Shown here piece after piece: positions 10,930-21,970 of a stretch of 64,000 nucleotides of DNA. The number at the start of each line of letters is the position of its first letter. Position 1 is the stretch's first letter. The notes under the pieces are model-generated. The model was given only the letters and a program-made list of their open reading frames with translations. It made no database searches and had not been told where the DNA came from. The position numbers and the translations under genes are program-made. This DNA is from Inia geoffrensis (lineage: Eukaryota > Chordata > Mammalia > Artiodactyla > Iniidae), in NCBI GenBank assembly GCA_036417435.1, contig CM070904.1, positions 60,024,408 to 60,088,407 of the forward strand, given 5' to 3'.

Positions 10930-11099
10930 CTGAAGAATAACTGAGTAAGAAAATGCACAAAAGGGTGCAGAATAATAGTGGCGGGGGGCGGGGAGGGGGG
11001 CGGTGTCTATCACGGCCAGTCTCTCAAGGGGTATGGGAATATGTCCAGTTCGCAAGACAAGGAATCTGGATTAACAAAAACTCAGGTCAGCGTGTCTAC

Positions 11100-11710
11100 G
11101 TCACCCACCACCCAAAGCTGCTAACTTTTGTTTATGTCCTATCTCATGCAATGGAACCACCCAGCCCTTCCTGTCTCACACCAGCAGCACTCCAACTCTT
11201 TCTCAGTGATTTCCTCTAAGAACCTGCCAACAGTGCCAACAATGGCTCTCCTGAGCATGTGCAAATTCCTGATTTCTAGGACCTGGCCTGAGACTTCTCC
11301 CACCTCATCCAGTTACCACTCCCCAGGCACTCTGACCCTAACTGCACCTTACAGCTCCCTGAGGACGCCTCCATCTTGTTCGCCTTCTGCCTTTGTACTT
11401 GTCCGCCTGAAATGTTTTTTCCATCTGTCAATTCGTATACTTCAGGGTCAGCTCAACAATCACCTCCCTATGGAAATCTTCCCTGAAGCCCCCATGACGA
11501 ACCACACCCTGTCTAAGGTACATGCACCCTCATCTGTTGTTATCACGGCACCTAAAAAGCGCACTTCAATTTTTTTTTTTTTGTTTCACTGCCTAATGAG
11601 CCTGTGAATTCCTCAAAGATAAGTAGTATTTTTTCATTTCTGAAACACCAGGGATAGTCTTATAAACAAAAGGTCCTTAAGAAATGCTTATGAATGAATG
11701 GGTGAACCCT
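11100..11710 (+). mobile_element. L2 LINE relic
   Basis: Typical L2 3'-region composition and order are visible: cactctttctcagtgatt, ccttctgcctttgtacttg, gaaatgttttttccatctgt, acttcagggtcagctcaaca, ggaaatcttccctgaagccc, agcctgtgaattcctcaaag and gaatgaatgggtga. It is old and diverged, with no ORF left. Confidence 0.7.
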
Positions 11711-12768
11711 GATAATGGACTCAAAGCAGAAAAGGAACACTCTAAGGGAAATATGAACGGTAAAAACTGAGAAATAATTATGCTAATGGAAAAAAGGAGG
11801 TAGGCCTACCAGAATACGCGTTTAGGGTTGTCATGGCTTTTCATTCAAAGCAAAAAAACTCCCCCAGATCCTAGGTTAAAGAGACTAAGAGAGAACTAAA
11901 GTGTTTATTTCATACAAAAAGACAGTACGTAAACGGAACATATACACTAAACCATAGCTTCCTACCGACTTACATACGAAAACAAGAAAGTATTCCCTAC
12001 TCCAACAGTTTAGACCATAATCTTTTTCTAAATTACATATATACAGAAAAACAGCTTGAGAGCGACACTCAAATACCATACTAACACTGTAACATTACTG
12101 GAAATTAAGATGTCAATAAAATGTAAGAAGGGAAATGATTCATCTTATAAGAATAATGTTAATTTTTTTTCCGAGAAAATTATTCCCAAGGTGGTCATGT
12201 GGAGCCAGGCCTCCACACAATTCCCAAAGCTAGGCTCTCACTCACTGGCCTCCCTCCAGATGTCTTCAGTCAAGGTGCTGGAGGCTAGAGTGGGAAAAAG
12301 ATGAGTCCTTCTTACCATGACAATGCTACCTTCTTAATTGGTTCTCCTCACCCAACCCATTTCCCCAACCTCAACCTTTTTACACTGCACAGTGGGAAGA
12401 AAAGAATAAATACATAAATTGCTATATAATGCAACTGAACTTAGTAAGCATAAAGAAGGTAAGAGAAAGGAGCCCATGGCCAAAGTTGAATGCTAAGGAA
12501 AAGAGAAGGAAGATGCCGAGAACAAGCTTGCCTGTTATTAGCACTGGCTGCCTGGGATCACTTGAAGTTTACACATAAAATTGCTTAAGGCATGAGTCAT
12601 TTCAAATCATGATGTATTGATTCATTTAATGTGTTCAAGCAAACCTGCGATGAAGGTGACCTAGAAGTCCTGAGATGCAGATGATTATCCAATCAAGATA
12701 AGGGGGATGGCAGACATACTTTGAAAATCAAAACCATAAATAAATGTTCAGAAGTTTTTTACATAAAA
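11711..12768. other. Unique AT-rich sequence, no gene assigned
   Basis: No recognisable repeat or supported exon. A CATG|GTAAGAAGG donor-like site on the minus strand at about 12,317 has no good acceptor. Confidence 0.5.
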
Positions 12769-13210
12769 AAGAATGAAATAATGCCATTTGCAGCAACATG
12801 GATGCAACTAGAGATTATCATACTAAGTGAAGTCAGAAAGACAAATACCATATGATATCACTTACATGTGGAGCCTAAAATATGGCACAAATGAACCTAT
12901 CTACAAAACAGAAACAGACTCACAGACATAGAGAACAGACTTGTGGTTGCCAAGACGGGAGGCGGAGGGAGAGGGATGGATTGGGAAATTGGGGTTGGTA
13001 GATGCAAACTATTACATTTAGAATGGATAAACAACAAGGTATAGCACACGGGAACTATATTCAATATCCTGTGGTAAACCATAATGGAAAAGAATATAAA
13101 AAAGAATGTCTATATGGGTGTAACTGAGTCACTTTGCTATACAGCAGAGATTGGCACTACACTGTAAATCAACTATAGGTCAATAAAAAAAATTGAATTT
13201 TAAAAGAAAG
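12769..13210 (+). mobile_element. Cetartiodactyl L1 3' end
   Basis: It starts near aatgccatttgcagcaacat, continues ctagagattatcatactaag, catatgatatcacttacatg, aacagaaacagactcacaga, gggaactatattcaatatcc, ctttgctatacagcagagat and ends in an A-rich tail. A second, longer copy of the same 3' region lies at 30.2-31.08 kb. This is a relatively young, 5'-truncated insertion. Confidence 0.88.
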
Positions 13211-13735
13211 AAAAATTTTAAAAATCCTGTTGCTTTCTCATTACAAACGGGCAGAAGAATGTGAGGTTTCTTAGTTTATCAAAATTGAACATAGGTTTAA
13301 AAAACAAAAGATTGAGAATTTACTGTTCTAGGATTCTGTCAAAACTGGTGTCAACCAGGGGGTTGGTCCAGGAACTTGGCTTCTATTCTCACTTAGTTCA
13401 CAGGATGATTGGGAGCCCAAACTTCAACTTCTACTTCAATGATCTTAGCTTCAAAATCAGTCTTACATGCTGATGGTTTCTTTTGGGGATGATGAATATG
13501 TTCTAATATTAGTTAGTGTTGACAGTTGCACAACTCCGAATACTAAAAGCCACTGAATTGTACATCACAGAAGAGTGAATGTTTTGGTATATGAACTAAG
13601 TCAATAACACTGTTATTTTTAAAAATCACTCTTAAAGCTCTTACGCCTTTTTCTATATAACTTAGACCTTGAGTGTATGCTGTGCAGTGCCTGCTAACTG
13701 CATGGGCATACATTGTCTCCCGATTCATTTTGTGG
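13211..13735. other. Unique AT-rich sequence, nothing recognised
   Basis: No repeat consensus beyond a possible weak DNA-transposon-like patch near 13,480-13,630; no exon signal. Confidence 0.45.
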
Positions 13736-13885
13736 AAAGAGCCAAAACATTGGAATCACACAGTTTGGGAACAGAACCTAGCTCTGTCACTTCCCAGGCT
13801 CTGGGATCTTGAGCACATTACTGTCCTGAGCCCCAGTCCGCAGCTATAAAACAAGTAGACACTACCTACCTATCAGATGAGACTG
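13736..13885 (+). mobile_element. MIR SINE relic
   Basis: MIR landmarks: cattggaatcacacagtttg, agctctgtcacttcccaggc, tgggatcttgagcacattac and gcagctataaaacaagtaga. Confidence 0.75.
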
Positions 13886-14338
13886 TGAATCTGCAAATCA
13901 CCACCAAGCTCAGACTGATGGTAAACTGGCAGAAAATAAAATGGGATGGGCTCTAAGAAAAGATGTATGGGGGGGATGAGACAAAAGGGTAGATGCAAAA
14001 GCTGGAAGGATGTGGCAAATGCAGAGTCAGGACCAAAGCCAGCCTGCCTAGAATTAGGGCAAACCCTTCTGGAATCTTCCTTTTGTTTCCAATGATGCTA
14101 TGGGGTGGTGGTGATGTGAAGTGGGAGGGTGAGGATAGGGCTGTTCCCAGGGCAAGCGCTATTATCAAGACTACCTTATTTATGGATATTTAAATCTCAG
14201 GATTCTTACTCAAGTAATTTAAATGTGTAACCACAAAGCAGAGACATTTTCTATACTTTTCATCTCCTCACGTGTCATTAAACATTCAGTCCACTTTGGG
14301 TTGCTATTAATTAGAACACATAGTTTTCCACCAGGATT
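13886..14338. other. Unique sequence, nothing recognised
   Basis: Non-repetitive DNA without a supported exon; short G-rich stretch near 14,100-14,130. Confidence 0.45.
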
Positions 14339-14556
14339 CTTTTTTTTTTTTTTTTTTTTTTTTTGCGGTACGCGGGCCTCTCACTGTTGTGGCCTCTCCC
14401 GTTGCGGAGCACAGGTTCCGGACGCGCAGGCTCAGCGGCCATGGCTCACGGGCCCAGCTGCTCCGCGGCATGTGGGGTCTTCCCGGACCGGGGCACGAAC
14501 CCGTGTCCCCTGCATCGGCAGGCGGACTCTCAACCACTGCGCCACCAGGGAAGCCC
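14339..14556 (-). mobile_element. CHR-2-type SINE, full length, reverse orientation
   Basis: It opens with a 23-base T run (tail in reverse), then gcggtacgcgggcctctcac, the gggcccagctgctccgcgg core and the head in reverse, ending cgccaccagggaagccc. It is the only CHR-1/CHR-2 copy of the 15 in this window that lies on the minus strand. Confidence 0.93.
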
Positions 14557-14735
14557 ATGGATTCATTTTTTATAGATTAATTCTATACAATAAAACATGC
14601 CTAAAGTTGAGTGTATTAGCAGTCTTTTCATCGCAAGCCTCAAGATTCCACACCTGTGATTAACTTGCATCAGCACAAGTTGAAACTTCAGCTTTCCATC
14701 ATTTGTGATATTGCAACTCTTAAGAAGCAACTTAC

Positions 14736-14859
14736 CTGACAATTAATACAAACAATCTATATTTACCATCAATAATACAAATCCCCAACTGGGCCAGAAT
14801 TTCTAATGTGAAAGTCTTTATAGTGGTTTTAATAACATCATTCTCATTTAAAATGTGCA
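14736..14859 (-). other. Best exon-like unit on the minus strand
   Basis: On the minus strand, an AT/pyrimidine-rich acceptor (gctgcttggcaaatag, with a T-rich run just upstream) precedes 124 bases. These end in TCAG, directly followed by the perfect donor GTAAGTT. Only one of three frames is open: 2 bases, 40 codons, 2 bases. The peptide carries stretches such as KTFTLEILAQLG and CIIDGKYRLFVL, hydrophobic and helix-like, with no signature I can assign to a family. A perfect 9-base donor is expected about once per 100-250 kb by chance, so this is suggestive, not proof. If real, the host gene reads leftward from the CpG island at 55-56 kb. Confidence 0.35.
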
Positions 14860-15719
14860 CTATTTGCCAAGCAGCAATTAAAAGAAAAAAATTATATGTA
14901 TACATATAGTGTATATATGTCCATGTGTATGTACACACATACACATATATATATTTTAAAAACATATAAACTTTATGCCACACGTTTCTACCATCGAAAA
15001 GCAATTCCAGAAGAGGTAAAAAGAGCAAGTTGTCCTGTCCTCCCCGCAAGTAGAGCCTACACCACAGCCAACTAAATTCTCTCACTCCAAGTTGCTCGAG
15101 GGACCAACAGGTTAACAAACTAGTCTTCCTCAGAAGCACTTTAAGGCGCCAGGAGATCAGTATGAAAAAAACAACAACAAACATTAGCAATTGTCTCTGT
15201 TTACCATCCACACTGTCAACAATTCTGAGAAACATTCCACTGAGTTTTTTCAGGTCACTAAACCCTTGTCCATTTCATAAATATTTGTCTCCTGATTTTG
15301 CTTTTTTACTTTTTAAATCCCAGGGGGAAATGATAATGTTCTATAAGTGTTGGAATGACTTCGTTTCTAAAATTGGAAGGAAGAAAAGGCTAGCTTCCGT
15401 TAGTTCTAATTTTGAAAGTGTTAAGTATTAGGGGAGGGACCTCTCAGATAATAACCTTTTTTTTTTTTACATTTTAGTTGTCTCAGGTGCATTTTTGTTG
15501 CTTCTACCAGCATTGCTGTGCAGTCAGGTTTATCTTCAGACAACACATTCTAGCATACATTCAACTGAATCTCCTAGATTTATAGCCAAATTTAGACTGG
15601 CTTAACACAACCGGAAGGTGTTCTTCCACAGTTTTTCACGTTGGACATATGAAGAGTGGGTCAGATACATGTCTAGAAGCTATTTTATTTCAAATATAAT
15701 TTTGTATGGTGAACTTTCC
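14860..15719. other. Unique AT-rich sequence
   Basis: It contains a TA/CA-rich stretch (14,895-14,955) but no recognised element. Minus-strand codons remain open for a long distance here, which AT-rich sequence of this kind can do by chance. Confidence 0.45.
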
Positions 15720-15749
15720 TACACACACACACACACACACACACACACC
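15720..15749. repeat. (AC)n microsatellite
   Basis: About 14 AC units followed by a C run. Likely polymorphic. Confidence 0.95.
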
Positions 15750-16002
15750 CCCCATGCTTTAACTGCTACTTCAGAGTTGCAGTCAACTCCTCATGCCATC
15801 AGCAAAGACAAGATCCAATATGTAAGATAACTTAGGGGAAAAAAAGGCAAATAAATATAAATATTCCATAGAAATAGGGGCCTGTCAGGTTGGGAAAAGC
15901 TTCCATAGCTTCTATATGTGAATATATTCTCTCTCTAAAGAGAGGTAAGTGGTTCCCAACTCTGAGGTTTATTGTACATCAAACATCAAGAATGTTAAGG
16001 AG
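15750..16002. other. Unique sequence with a donor-like site
   Basis: A perfect donor string GAGAG|GTAAGTGG occurs on the + strand at 15,945, preceded closely by ctctctctaaag. The implied exon would be only 4 bases, so I do not call one. Confidence 0.4.
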
Positions 16003-16202
16003 GGCTTCCCTGGTGGCGCAGTGGTTGAGAGTCCGCCTGCCGATGCATGGGACACGGGTTCGTGCCCCGGTCCGGGAGGATCCCACATCCCACGGAACGG
16101 CTGGGCCCGTGAGCCATGGCCGCTGAGCCTGAGCGTCTGGAGCCTGTGCTCCGCAGCGGGAGAGGCCACGGCGGTAAGAGGCCCGCGGACCGCAAAAAAA
16201 AA
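16003..16202 (+). mobile_element. CHR-2-type SINE, full length
   Basis: Complete CHR-2 body with a short A tail. A perfect target-site duplication aagaatgttaagga flanks it (about 15,989-16,002 and 16,203-16,216). Confidence 0.95.
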
Positions 16203-16474
16203 AAGAATGTTAAGGAAACTTAGTATCTTATACACATTTACTATCATTTCTCAAATAACTATGAATTCATGGATATGTATATATACCCACATTTAATACA
16301 TATTATATGAATATATAATCAATCCAGATATAATAAAAATGCAACTACAACCTTTGGTGAAGTCTCTGATTTTTTTTTTTTTTTTTTTAAGGAAATTACC
16401 AGCACTCCATGCCCTACCCCATTCTCAGGTGTCCTCCATCATTATGTTTTTTTCTCTCCTACACTGTGGTTAAA
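16203..16474. other. AT-rich spacer with T run
   Basis: Includes a 19-base T run (16,371-16,389). It may be the tail of an unrecognised retroelement in reverse orientation. Confidence 0.4.
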
Positions 16475-16690
16475 ACGTGGAGCGGAGGCCGCACTGCCTG
16501 AGCTAGATTTCAGGCCCTGCCATTTGCTACGTTTAGCACCTGAGGCACATAACTCATTTCCTTCATCTGTAAAATTAAGATCAGAAGAATTGGACCTTCT
16601 TCACAGAGTAATAAGCATAAGGGCTAAATGAATGAATATATGCAAAGCACTCAGGGCAGAACCTGAACTAGAAACACCATGAAAGGGTAA
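16475..16690 (+). mobile_element. MIR SINE relic
   Basis: MIR order: cactgcctgagctagatttc, aggccctgccatttgctac, catctgtaaaattaagatca, cttcacagagtaataagcat and gcaaagcactcagggcagaa. Confidence 0.7.
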
Positions 16691-17829
16691 AGCCATCACT
16701 ATTATTGATGCTGTTCTTATTATTAGAACCAGAATCTTGACTTTTGTGATATTCACTTCCTTGTCTCTCTCAATAGTTCTTACCTTTTAAGGACTAAAAA
16801 ATAGTGTTACTCTGACTTGGCTTGTAAAGACTTTGACTTGTCTCTGAATTCCCGTCTTCTCTCTGCGAGACGTTAATAGAAGGCATGGGAGAGGGAGGTA
16901 CTGGAATGGCTCTAACGGACATCAGAACTTCTTGACCTCAAGAACAATAATGACCTGCAATACTCACAATGAACTGCAGCGTAGCTTTGCTGCAAGGCAG
17001 GACTGAAAACGAATGGTAAGTCCAAGGATCCCTCAAACTCTAAAAATAGAGTTTATTGGTAGACTAAAGGGAAACCTTCACACTGATAATGAGTATGCAG
17101 ATTCCATCCCCCAAGGGTTATCTAGTGAGGAGATCACTGAAAGCAAGTCACCACCAACCAACCAGCCAACTGACATCTTTTATTTAGTACACGTACTACT
17201 CAATTGGGGTGCATAGGTGAACATCTATCAAGAACACTATGGAGCCATTTATACTATAAAATCGAAAAATGAAAACAACAGTGTCACATCTGGAACTCAC
17301 CCAAGTCCTTCAAACATATAAAATTAACACAGTGATGCCCCGACATTTAGAAAAAGGCAAGCTGGCACAGTAGTACAAACATGACATGTTAAATAAAGGC
17401 CATTCAATATCTAGCATTAATCACTGAGGAATCATATTTCCTAAAAGTGGTCTCTCTAGTTTGCCAGATAAATAAAAACTATACTAGGAAAGACCGCACA
17501 CTTGTTTTAAAAAACAATGCCTAACATGAAGGCTTACCTAAAAGAACATAGTCTGCCCGTGGATCTTACTTTAGTCACAGGAGAAGAAACCATACTTGAG
17601 ATACTATGGCCACCACCACTTGGTGTGGCCTGGAAGTGGCCTGGAGGGAGAGGTCTACAGCCAGGAACCTTGAGACCACTCACAACCCACATGGAGTTTC
17701 CAAAAGGGGAACACAGGTGGCACCTAAAGCCATGACTTACTGCTCCTCCCTTTACATTTTACCCAACATCTTCACTCTGCGGTCAAAGCCCTCCATTTCA
17801 GGAGGGTAACCTGGGCAAGCTTCACTCCC
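16691..17829. other. Unique sequence, no gene assigned
   Basis: Non-repetitive by eye. Donor-like GTAAGAAC (minus strand, 16,782) and GTGAGTTCC (minus strand, about 17,298) lack frames or acceptors, so no exon is called. Confidence 0.45.
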
Positions 17830-18030
17830 AGCCAAGCCACCACCAGGTATTTTTGTCAAGATTCACTTCCCCCAGGGTGCTTGGACACACGTGCCCTGCC
17901 CTGGCTTTGCCCACCAGGAAGTGACAGCCACCCTCTGCCAGCAGGACTTTGCCTTCTTCAGCTCTGAGTCCCCAGGACCTGGCATGGTGCCTGACACAGG
18001 GCATGCACTCAAGGAAGTGTGCTAAAAAAA
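17830..18030 (+). mobile_element. L2 LINE relic
   Basis: It ends with the L2-like aggacctggcatggtgcctg followed by cacagggcatgcactcaagg, preceded by an L2-type pyrimidine-rich stretch. Diverged. Confidence 0.5.
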
Positions 18031-18229
18031 TAACTGTCTCTCCTCCTCCACGGAGCTTTCCTGGATTTAAAAGCACTGTATACCCCTACCCTCCCCCATT
18101 CTGACAGGTCTAGATAAAGAACACCCCAGCTCCTCTTCTGGATGCCCAAGGCAATACACAATAAATGCCAAATCACTGGTTCTTTAACATTTGTTTCATT
18201 CCAGCTGCACCAAAGAACAGGAGCAGCCT
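18031..18229. other. Unique sequence
   Basis: Short unassigned spacer. Confidence 0.4.
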
Positions 18230-18350
18230 TAAGGAAGTTAATTCCTCAAGCTTTGTTTCTTTCACCTGTAAAATGAGGCTACAGATACCAACTTCCTAGT
18301 ATATGTAAAGTCTGTGGCATAAGACTTGGCACAAAAGTAAACACCCAAAT
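18230..18350 (+). mobile_element. MIR SINE 3' fragment
   Basis: Strings ttctttcacctgtaaaatga and aagacttggcacaaaagtaa match the MIR 3' half. Confidence 0.6.
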
Positions 18351-19020
18351 ATCTGTTCCCTCACCATCATACACCATACATTAAAAAGTCAGAGTAACTT
18401 AGATTTCAAACTCACAGGAAACAGAGACAGGACTAGGGCATCGGAACCTTTCTTTTGAATTTTCAGAGCTGCTCTCTACACCACTCACATAGCACTTCTT
18501 TCCTTCGCTTCTCTGGAGACCCCAGGGCTTACGTGGCTGTGGGATAGTAAGTGCCCAAAGTCAGGTCTCCTGCTCGCAGCCTTGCCTGGCCCAGGGTCCA
18601 AGAAGAGGGCGTGACTCAGAGAATGGGCTCAGAAAGTACACAGAGAATGAATGTAAGTAAACCAAGCCTTTGCCACTCTCCAAAATGAGATTTTTTTTTT
18701 TTTTACTTTAATTTTTTGCTAAGTTTGAGCATGGAAATTCAAAGATACTTGTTGGGAAACTAGAGCATTACATCTGTGACCAAGGACTTCTCCTGGTTCT
18801 TAAGTAGAACTCTCAAACTTTAAGGATCATAACACTTAGATGCATTTTATATAAATTAACAAGTTTCTATTGTCACAAACCCAAACTAGCCCAGACAAAC
18901 AGGCCTGGAAACTACCAGCCAACTTCATTCTGTGAGTAACCATTAAGTTTTAATCAGGTTGCGGTTCAATTTCTGCAACAGCGAGCATTAAGACGGGCTC
19001 CTCAAAGAAAGCAGGCAAAA
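18351..19020. other. Unique sequence, nothing recognised
   Basis: No repeats beyond a short T run at 18,691; no supported exon. Confidence 0.45.
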
Positions 19021-20008
19021 GTGGGAAGAAAAGGAGGGGTGGGGGGATGGGGGAGGAGGGGAGGAGGCGGAGGAAGGGGAGGGGGCGAGGAGGACGAGGA
19101 AGAGGGGAGGAGGACGAGGAGGAGGGGAGGAGGACGAGGAGGAGGAGGGAGAGGGGGGAGGAGGGGGAGGAGGGAGGAGGGGAGGGGGCGAGGAGGACAA
19201 GGAGGAAGGGAGGAGGATGAGGAGGAGGGGAGGAGGACAGGGAGGAGGGGGGAGGAGGGGAGGAGGGGGAGGAGGGAGGAGGGAGGAGGGGGAGGGGGCG
19301 AGGAGGAGGGGAGGAGGATGAGGAGGAGGGGAGGAGGATGAGGAGGAGGGGGGAGGAGGGGGAGGGGGGAGGGGGATGAGAGGGAAGGAGGGGGAGAAGG
19401 ATGAGGAGGGGGAGGAGGATGGAGGAGAGGGGGAGGGGGGAGGAGGGGGAGGAGGGAGGAGGGGGAGGGGACGAGGAGGACGAGGAGGAGGGGAAGAGGA
19501 TGAGGAGGAGGGGAGGAGGACAGGGAGGAGGGGGGAGGAGGGGAGGAGGGGGAGGAGGGAGGAGGGGGAGGGGGCGAGGAGGAGGGGAGGAGGATGAGGA
19601 GGAGGGGAGGAGGATGAGGAGGAGGGGGAAGGAGGGGGGAGGAGGGCAAGGAGGGGGGAGGGGGAGGAGGGGGAGGAGGGGAGGAGGAAAGGGAGGAGGA
19701 TGAGGAGGAGGAGGGGAGGAGGGGGAGTAGAGGCAAGGAGGGAGAGAAGGATGAGGAGGGGGAGGAGGACGGAGGAGGGGGGAGGAGGGGAGGAGGGGGA
19801 GGGGGATGAGGGGAGGAGAGAGAGGAGGAGGAGGGGGAGGAGGAGGAGAGGAAGGAGAATGAGGACGAGGGGGGAGGAGGGGGAGGAGGGGGAGGAGGAG
19901 GGGAGGAGGGGGAGGAGGGGAGGAGGAGGAGGAGGGGGAGGAGGGCGAGGAGGAGGATGAGGAGGAAGAAAGGGAGGATGGGAGGAGGGGGGAGGAGGAG
20001 GGGGAGGA
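19021..20008. repeat. ~1 kb homopurine (G/A) minisatellite block
   Basis: The + strand is almost only G and A for nearly 1 kb, built of GGA/GGGA units, with isolated C or T in recurring words (gacgagg, gatgagg, gacaggg, gcgagg). A higher-order structure is visible. A ~110-base stretch starting near 19,231 recurs near 19,514 (offset 283, then 276 after a 7-base indel). Another word cluster around gagaaggatgaggaggggga recurs 350 bases apart. Two frames on each strand are free of stops over hundreds of codons simply because of composition. Such tracts can form triplex (H-DNA) and G-quadruplexes. Confidence 0.97.
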
Positions 20009-20568
20009 ACAGAACAAAAGAACTGCCCCCAAGCCCGCCCTGTAACACAGACTCCTGACTGAACACTTCTGCCCCTCTTTGCAGCTGTTGTCTCCCGCAG
20101 TTGGCATGAAGTGCTGCCAGTCTGGGACCAGCTTCCAGTGAGGACAGCATTGTTTTATTGGCTACTTAGGCAGTGCACACACCATTAATGGAGTTTTTAT
20201 CTCTCCATTTTCCTGTCAGTACAGTACCAGCCAGTCTGACTCTGTTATTATCATTAAGAAAGCTTTTTTTTTTTTCCTTCTCCACACACACTCTTTAATC
20301 CAAACAACATCTGGGAATTCTAGCCTCTATCACATAAAAGGGAAACAGATTTAGAGGGAAAGGGCGGGGGGCAGTACGGTTCCAGCCACACTGAACAACA
20401 ACCAAATTCCAACAGCCAAGCTTATCTGGAGACACCTATTATCACTGAAACACTGTTCACTTCAAAAGGCAAGGTACTTTCCACCACATTGCTTTAAACC
20501 TCCTCTTGACCTGCACTATATGGAAAAAATCCCATTTTGACATGTAGGCTTTTTAAATTAAAAAAAAA
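20009..20568. other. Unique sequence, nothing recognised
   Basis: Contains a short T run (20,263-20,275) and ordinary AT-rich sequence; no exon signal. Confidence 0.45.
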
Positions 20569-20683
20569 TTTTTTTGCCTGCACCTCGAGGCTTGCAGGAT
20601 CTTAGTTCCCCGACCGGGGATTGAACCCGGACCACGGCAGTGAAAGTGTCGAGTCCTAACCACTGGACCACCAGGGAATTCCC
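20569..20683 (-). mobile_element. Short tRNA-derived SINE (related to CHR/Bov-tA type), reverse
   Basis: Read in reverse, it begins gggaattccctggtggtcca, includes gtggttaggactcgacactt and B-box-like gttcaatccccggtc, and ends in a T run on the + strand. A target duplication acatgtag flanks it (about 20,540 and 20,685). It lacks the CHR-2 core. Confidence 0.85.
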
Positions 20684-20692
20684 AACATGTAG

Positions 20693-21469
20693 CTTTGAAA
20701 AAACAAAGGAAAAAGAACATTTTATTGCTGCTTTCCTCAATGGGAAGTTCACTTGGGAAATAAAAGAATCACACTTAGAACATAATTTTTTAAAGAATGA
20801 ACTTTTTTCCAAAAAGGAAAAAAAAATAAAGACCCTTTATGAGTCATTACTGGTGAGTACATCTCTAGTATACAAACTAATAGGAAAAAACTGGAGCCAT
20901 TAAAGCCAGAAAACATGTCCTCCTGTAACAGACAGCTGTCTCCTCTGTCCTTTAAGTGCGCTTTTTGCTTAGATCATGCTCCGTGCGTCGTGGAATCAAT
21001 ACAGGATAATGCACAGAGCCAGCCACGCTGCAGATTCACACAACAGAGCAGGTTCAAGCCCCCGCAGCTCCTCCATCCCTTTCCTGTCCCTGGCACATGC
21101 ATGTGGGGAAAATGCACACCCGCTTTCTACGTCACGCATGAACATGCCTCGTGGGGTCTCCAATGGTGGTCCTTCCCGCATTGCTTCTACATAACCAGAA
21201 CCTAAAAGTTACAGACCTAAATATGCACATGGCTAGCAACCCGTCATGCACCTCACCCCTACTCCTTTCTGAGTTTTCTAGAATGCACCAAGAACAACTC
21301 TACTTAGGTTAAAAGGGATTTACTTCCCCAGACATGCTTATCGCCAAGGAGAAGACACAATGAGAACAGAACATTTAAGGAAAACCAAAATTTGAGTGTC
21401 AGCAAAGGTTAATAGTTTATTTTTAATTTATCTTTTCATTCCATTCAGCAAAAAGAGGAGGAAATCACT
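20693..21469. other. Unique sequence, no gene assigned
   Basis: Non-repetitive. The region around 20,960-21,190 is CpG-richer than its surroundings (tccgtgcgtcgtggaatca, ttctacgtcacgcatg). I see no splice-supported exon. Confidence 0.4.
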
Positions 21470-21970
21470 AACTGTCTGAGCCGCAGGCTCCCGCTCACTG
21501 GAAGCTTTGCCTTAGAGTCCCTGGCAGTCTGCTGTTAATGACAGTCTCAGTAACCTGATCCTCTCACAGTGGGAGACTTGAGTAAGCACTGGCCTCTCTC
21601 GGGTCTCGCCTTTCCATTGTCCCACCCTGCAGGGCCAGCTGTTTCTGACAGCCAAATTGCTGCGCGCTAAGCAGTGAATGCTGTCAGAGAAGGAATTTTC
21701 ATTTCTATAATGCATAGGACTCTGCGGACAAATTATCCAGCTTATGGTGCTGGCTGCAGGACGCTGCTCCGGGCTTGAAGCACTGCCAAAATGCAGCCTC
21801 TCCTCACTTCTCCCCAGCTCTGAGCTGACAAGGCCGTCACCCAAAATGAATGTGAATGGCCAGAGAGAAACAGGACACGTGCTTTCAGGGACAAACAAAA
21901 CATATGTCAAGACTGGCTGTCCAGCTACAATCTTCGATGTAATGGCATACAGGGAAAGCTAATTGTGCTA
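21470..21970. promoter_or_regulatory. Candidate conserved non-coding element
   Basis: About 500 bases of non-repetitive, motif-dense DNA. It has homeodomain-type cores (gctaattgtgctaatgtca, gctgttaatgacagtct), an octamer-like tataatgcat, and E-boxes (cacgtg at 21,876, cagctg at 21,639). It lacks simple repeats and has no coherent frame. This mix resembles developmental enhancers, but the call rests on pattern impression only. Confidence 0.25.

Noticed and set aside
16741..16860. Minus-strand donor AAAAG|GTAAGAAC
   Set aside because: All frames upstream of it carry stops within the possible exon and the acceptor is poor.
18950..20150. Very long Pro/Ser/Leu-rich (minus) and Arg/Gly/Glu-rich (plus) open frames of up to 385 codons
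   Set aside because: They exist because the G/A block contains almost no stop codons; several frames are open at once, there is no domain, and the composition follows the repeat.
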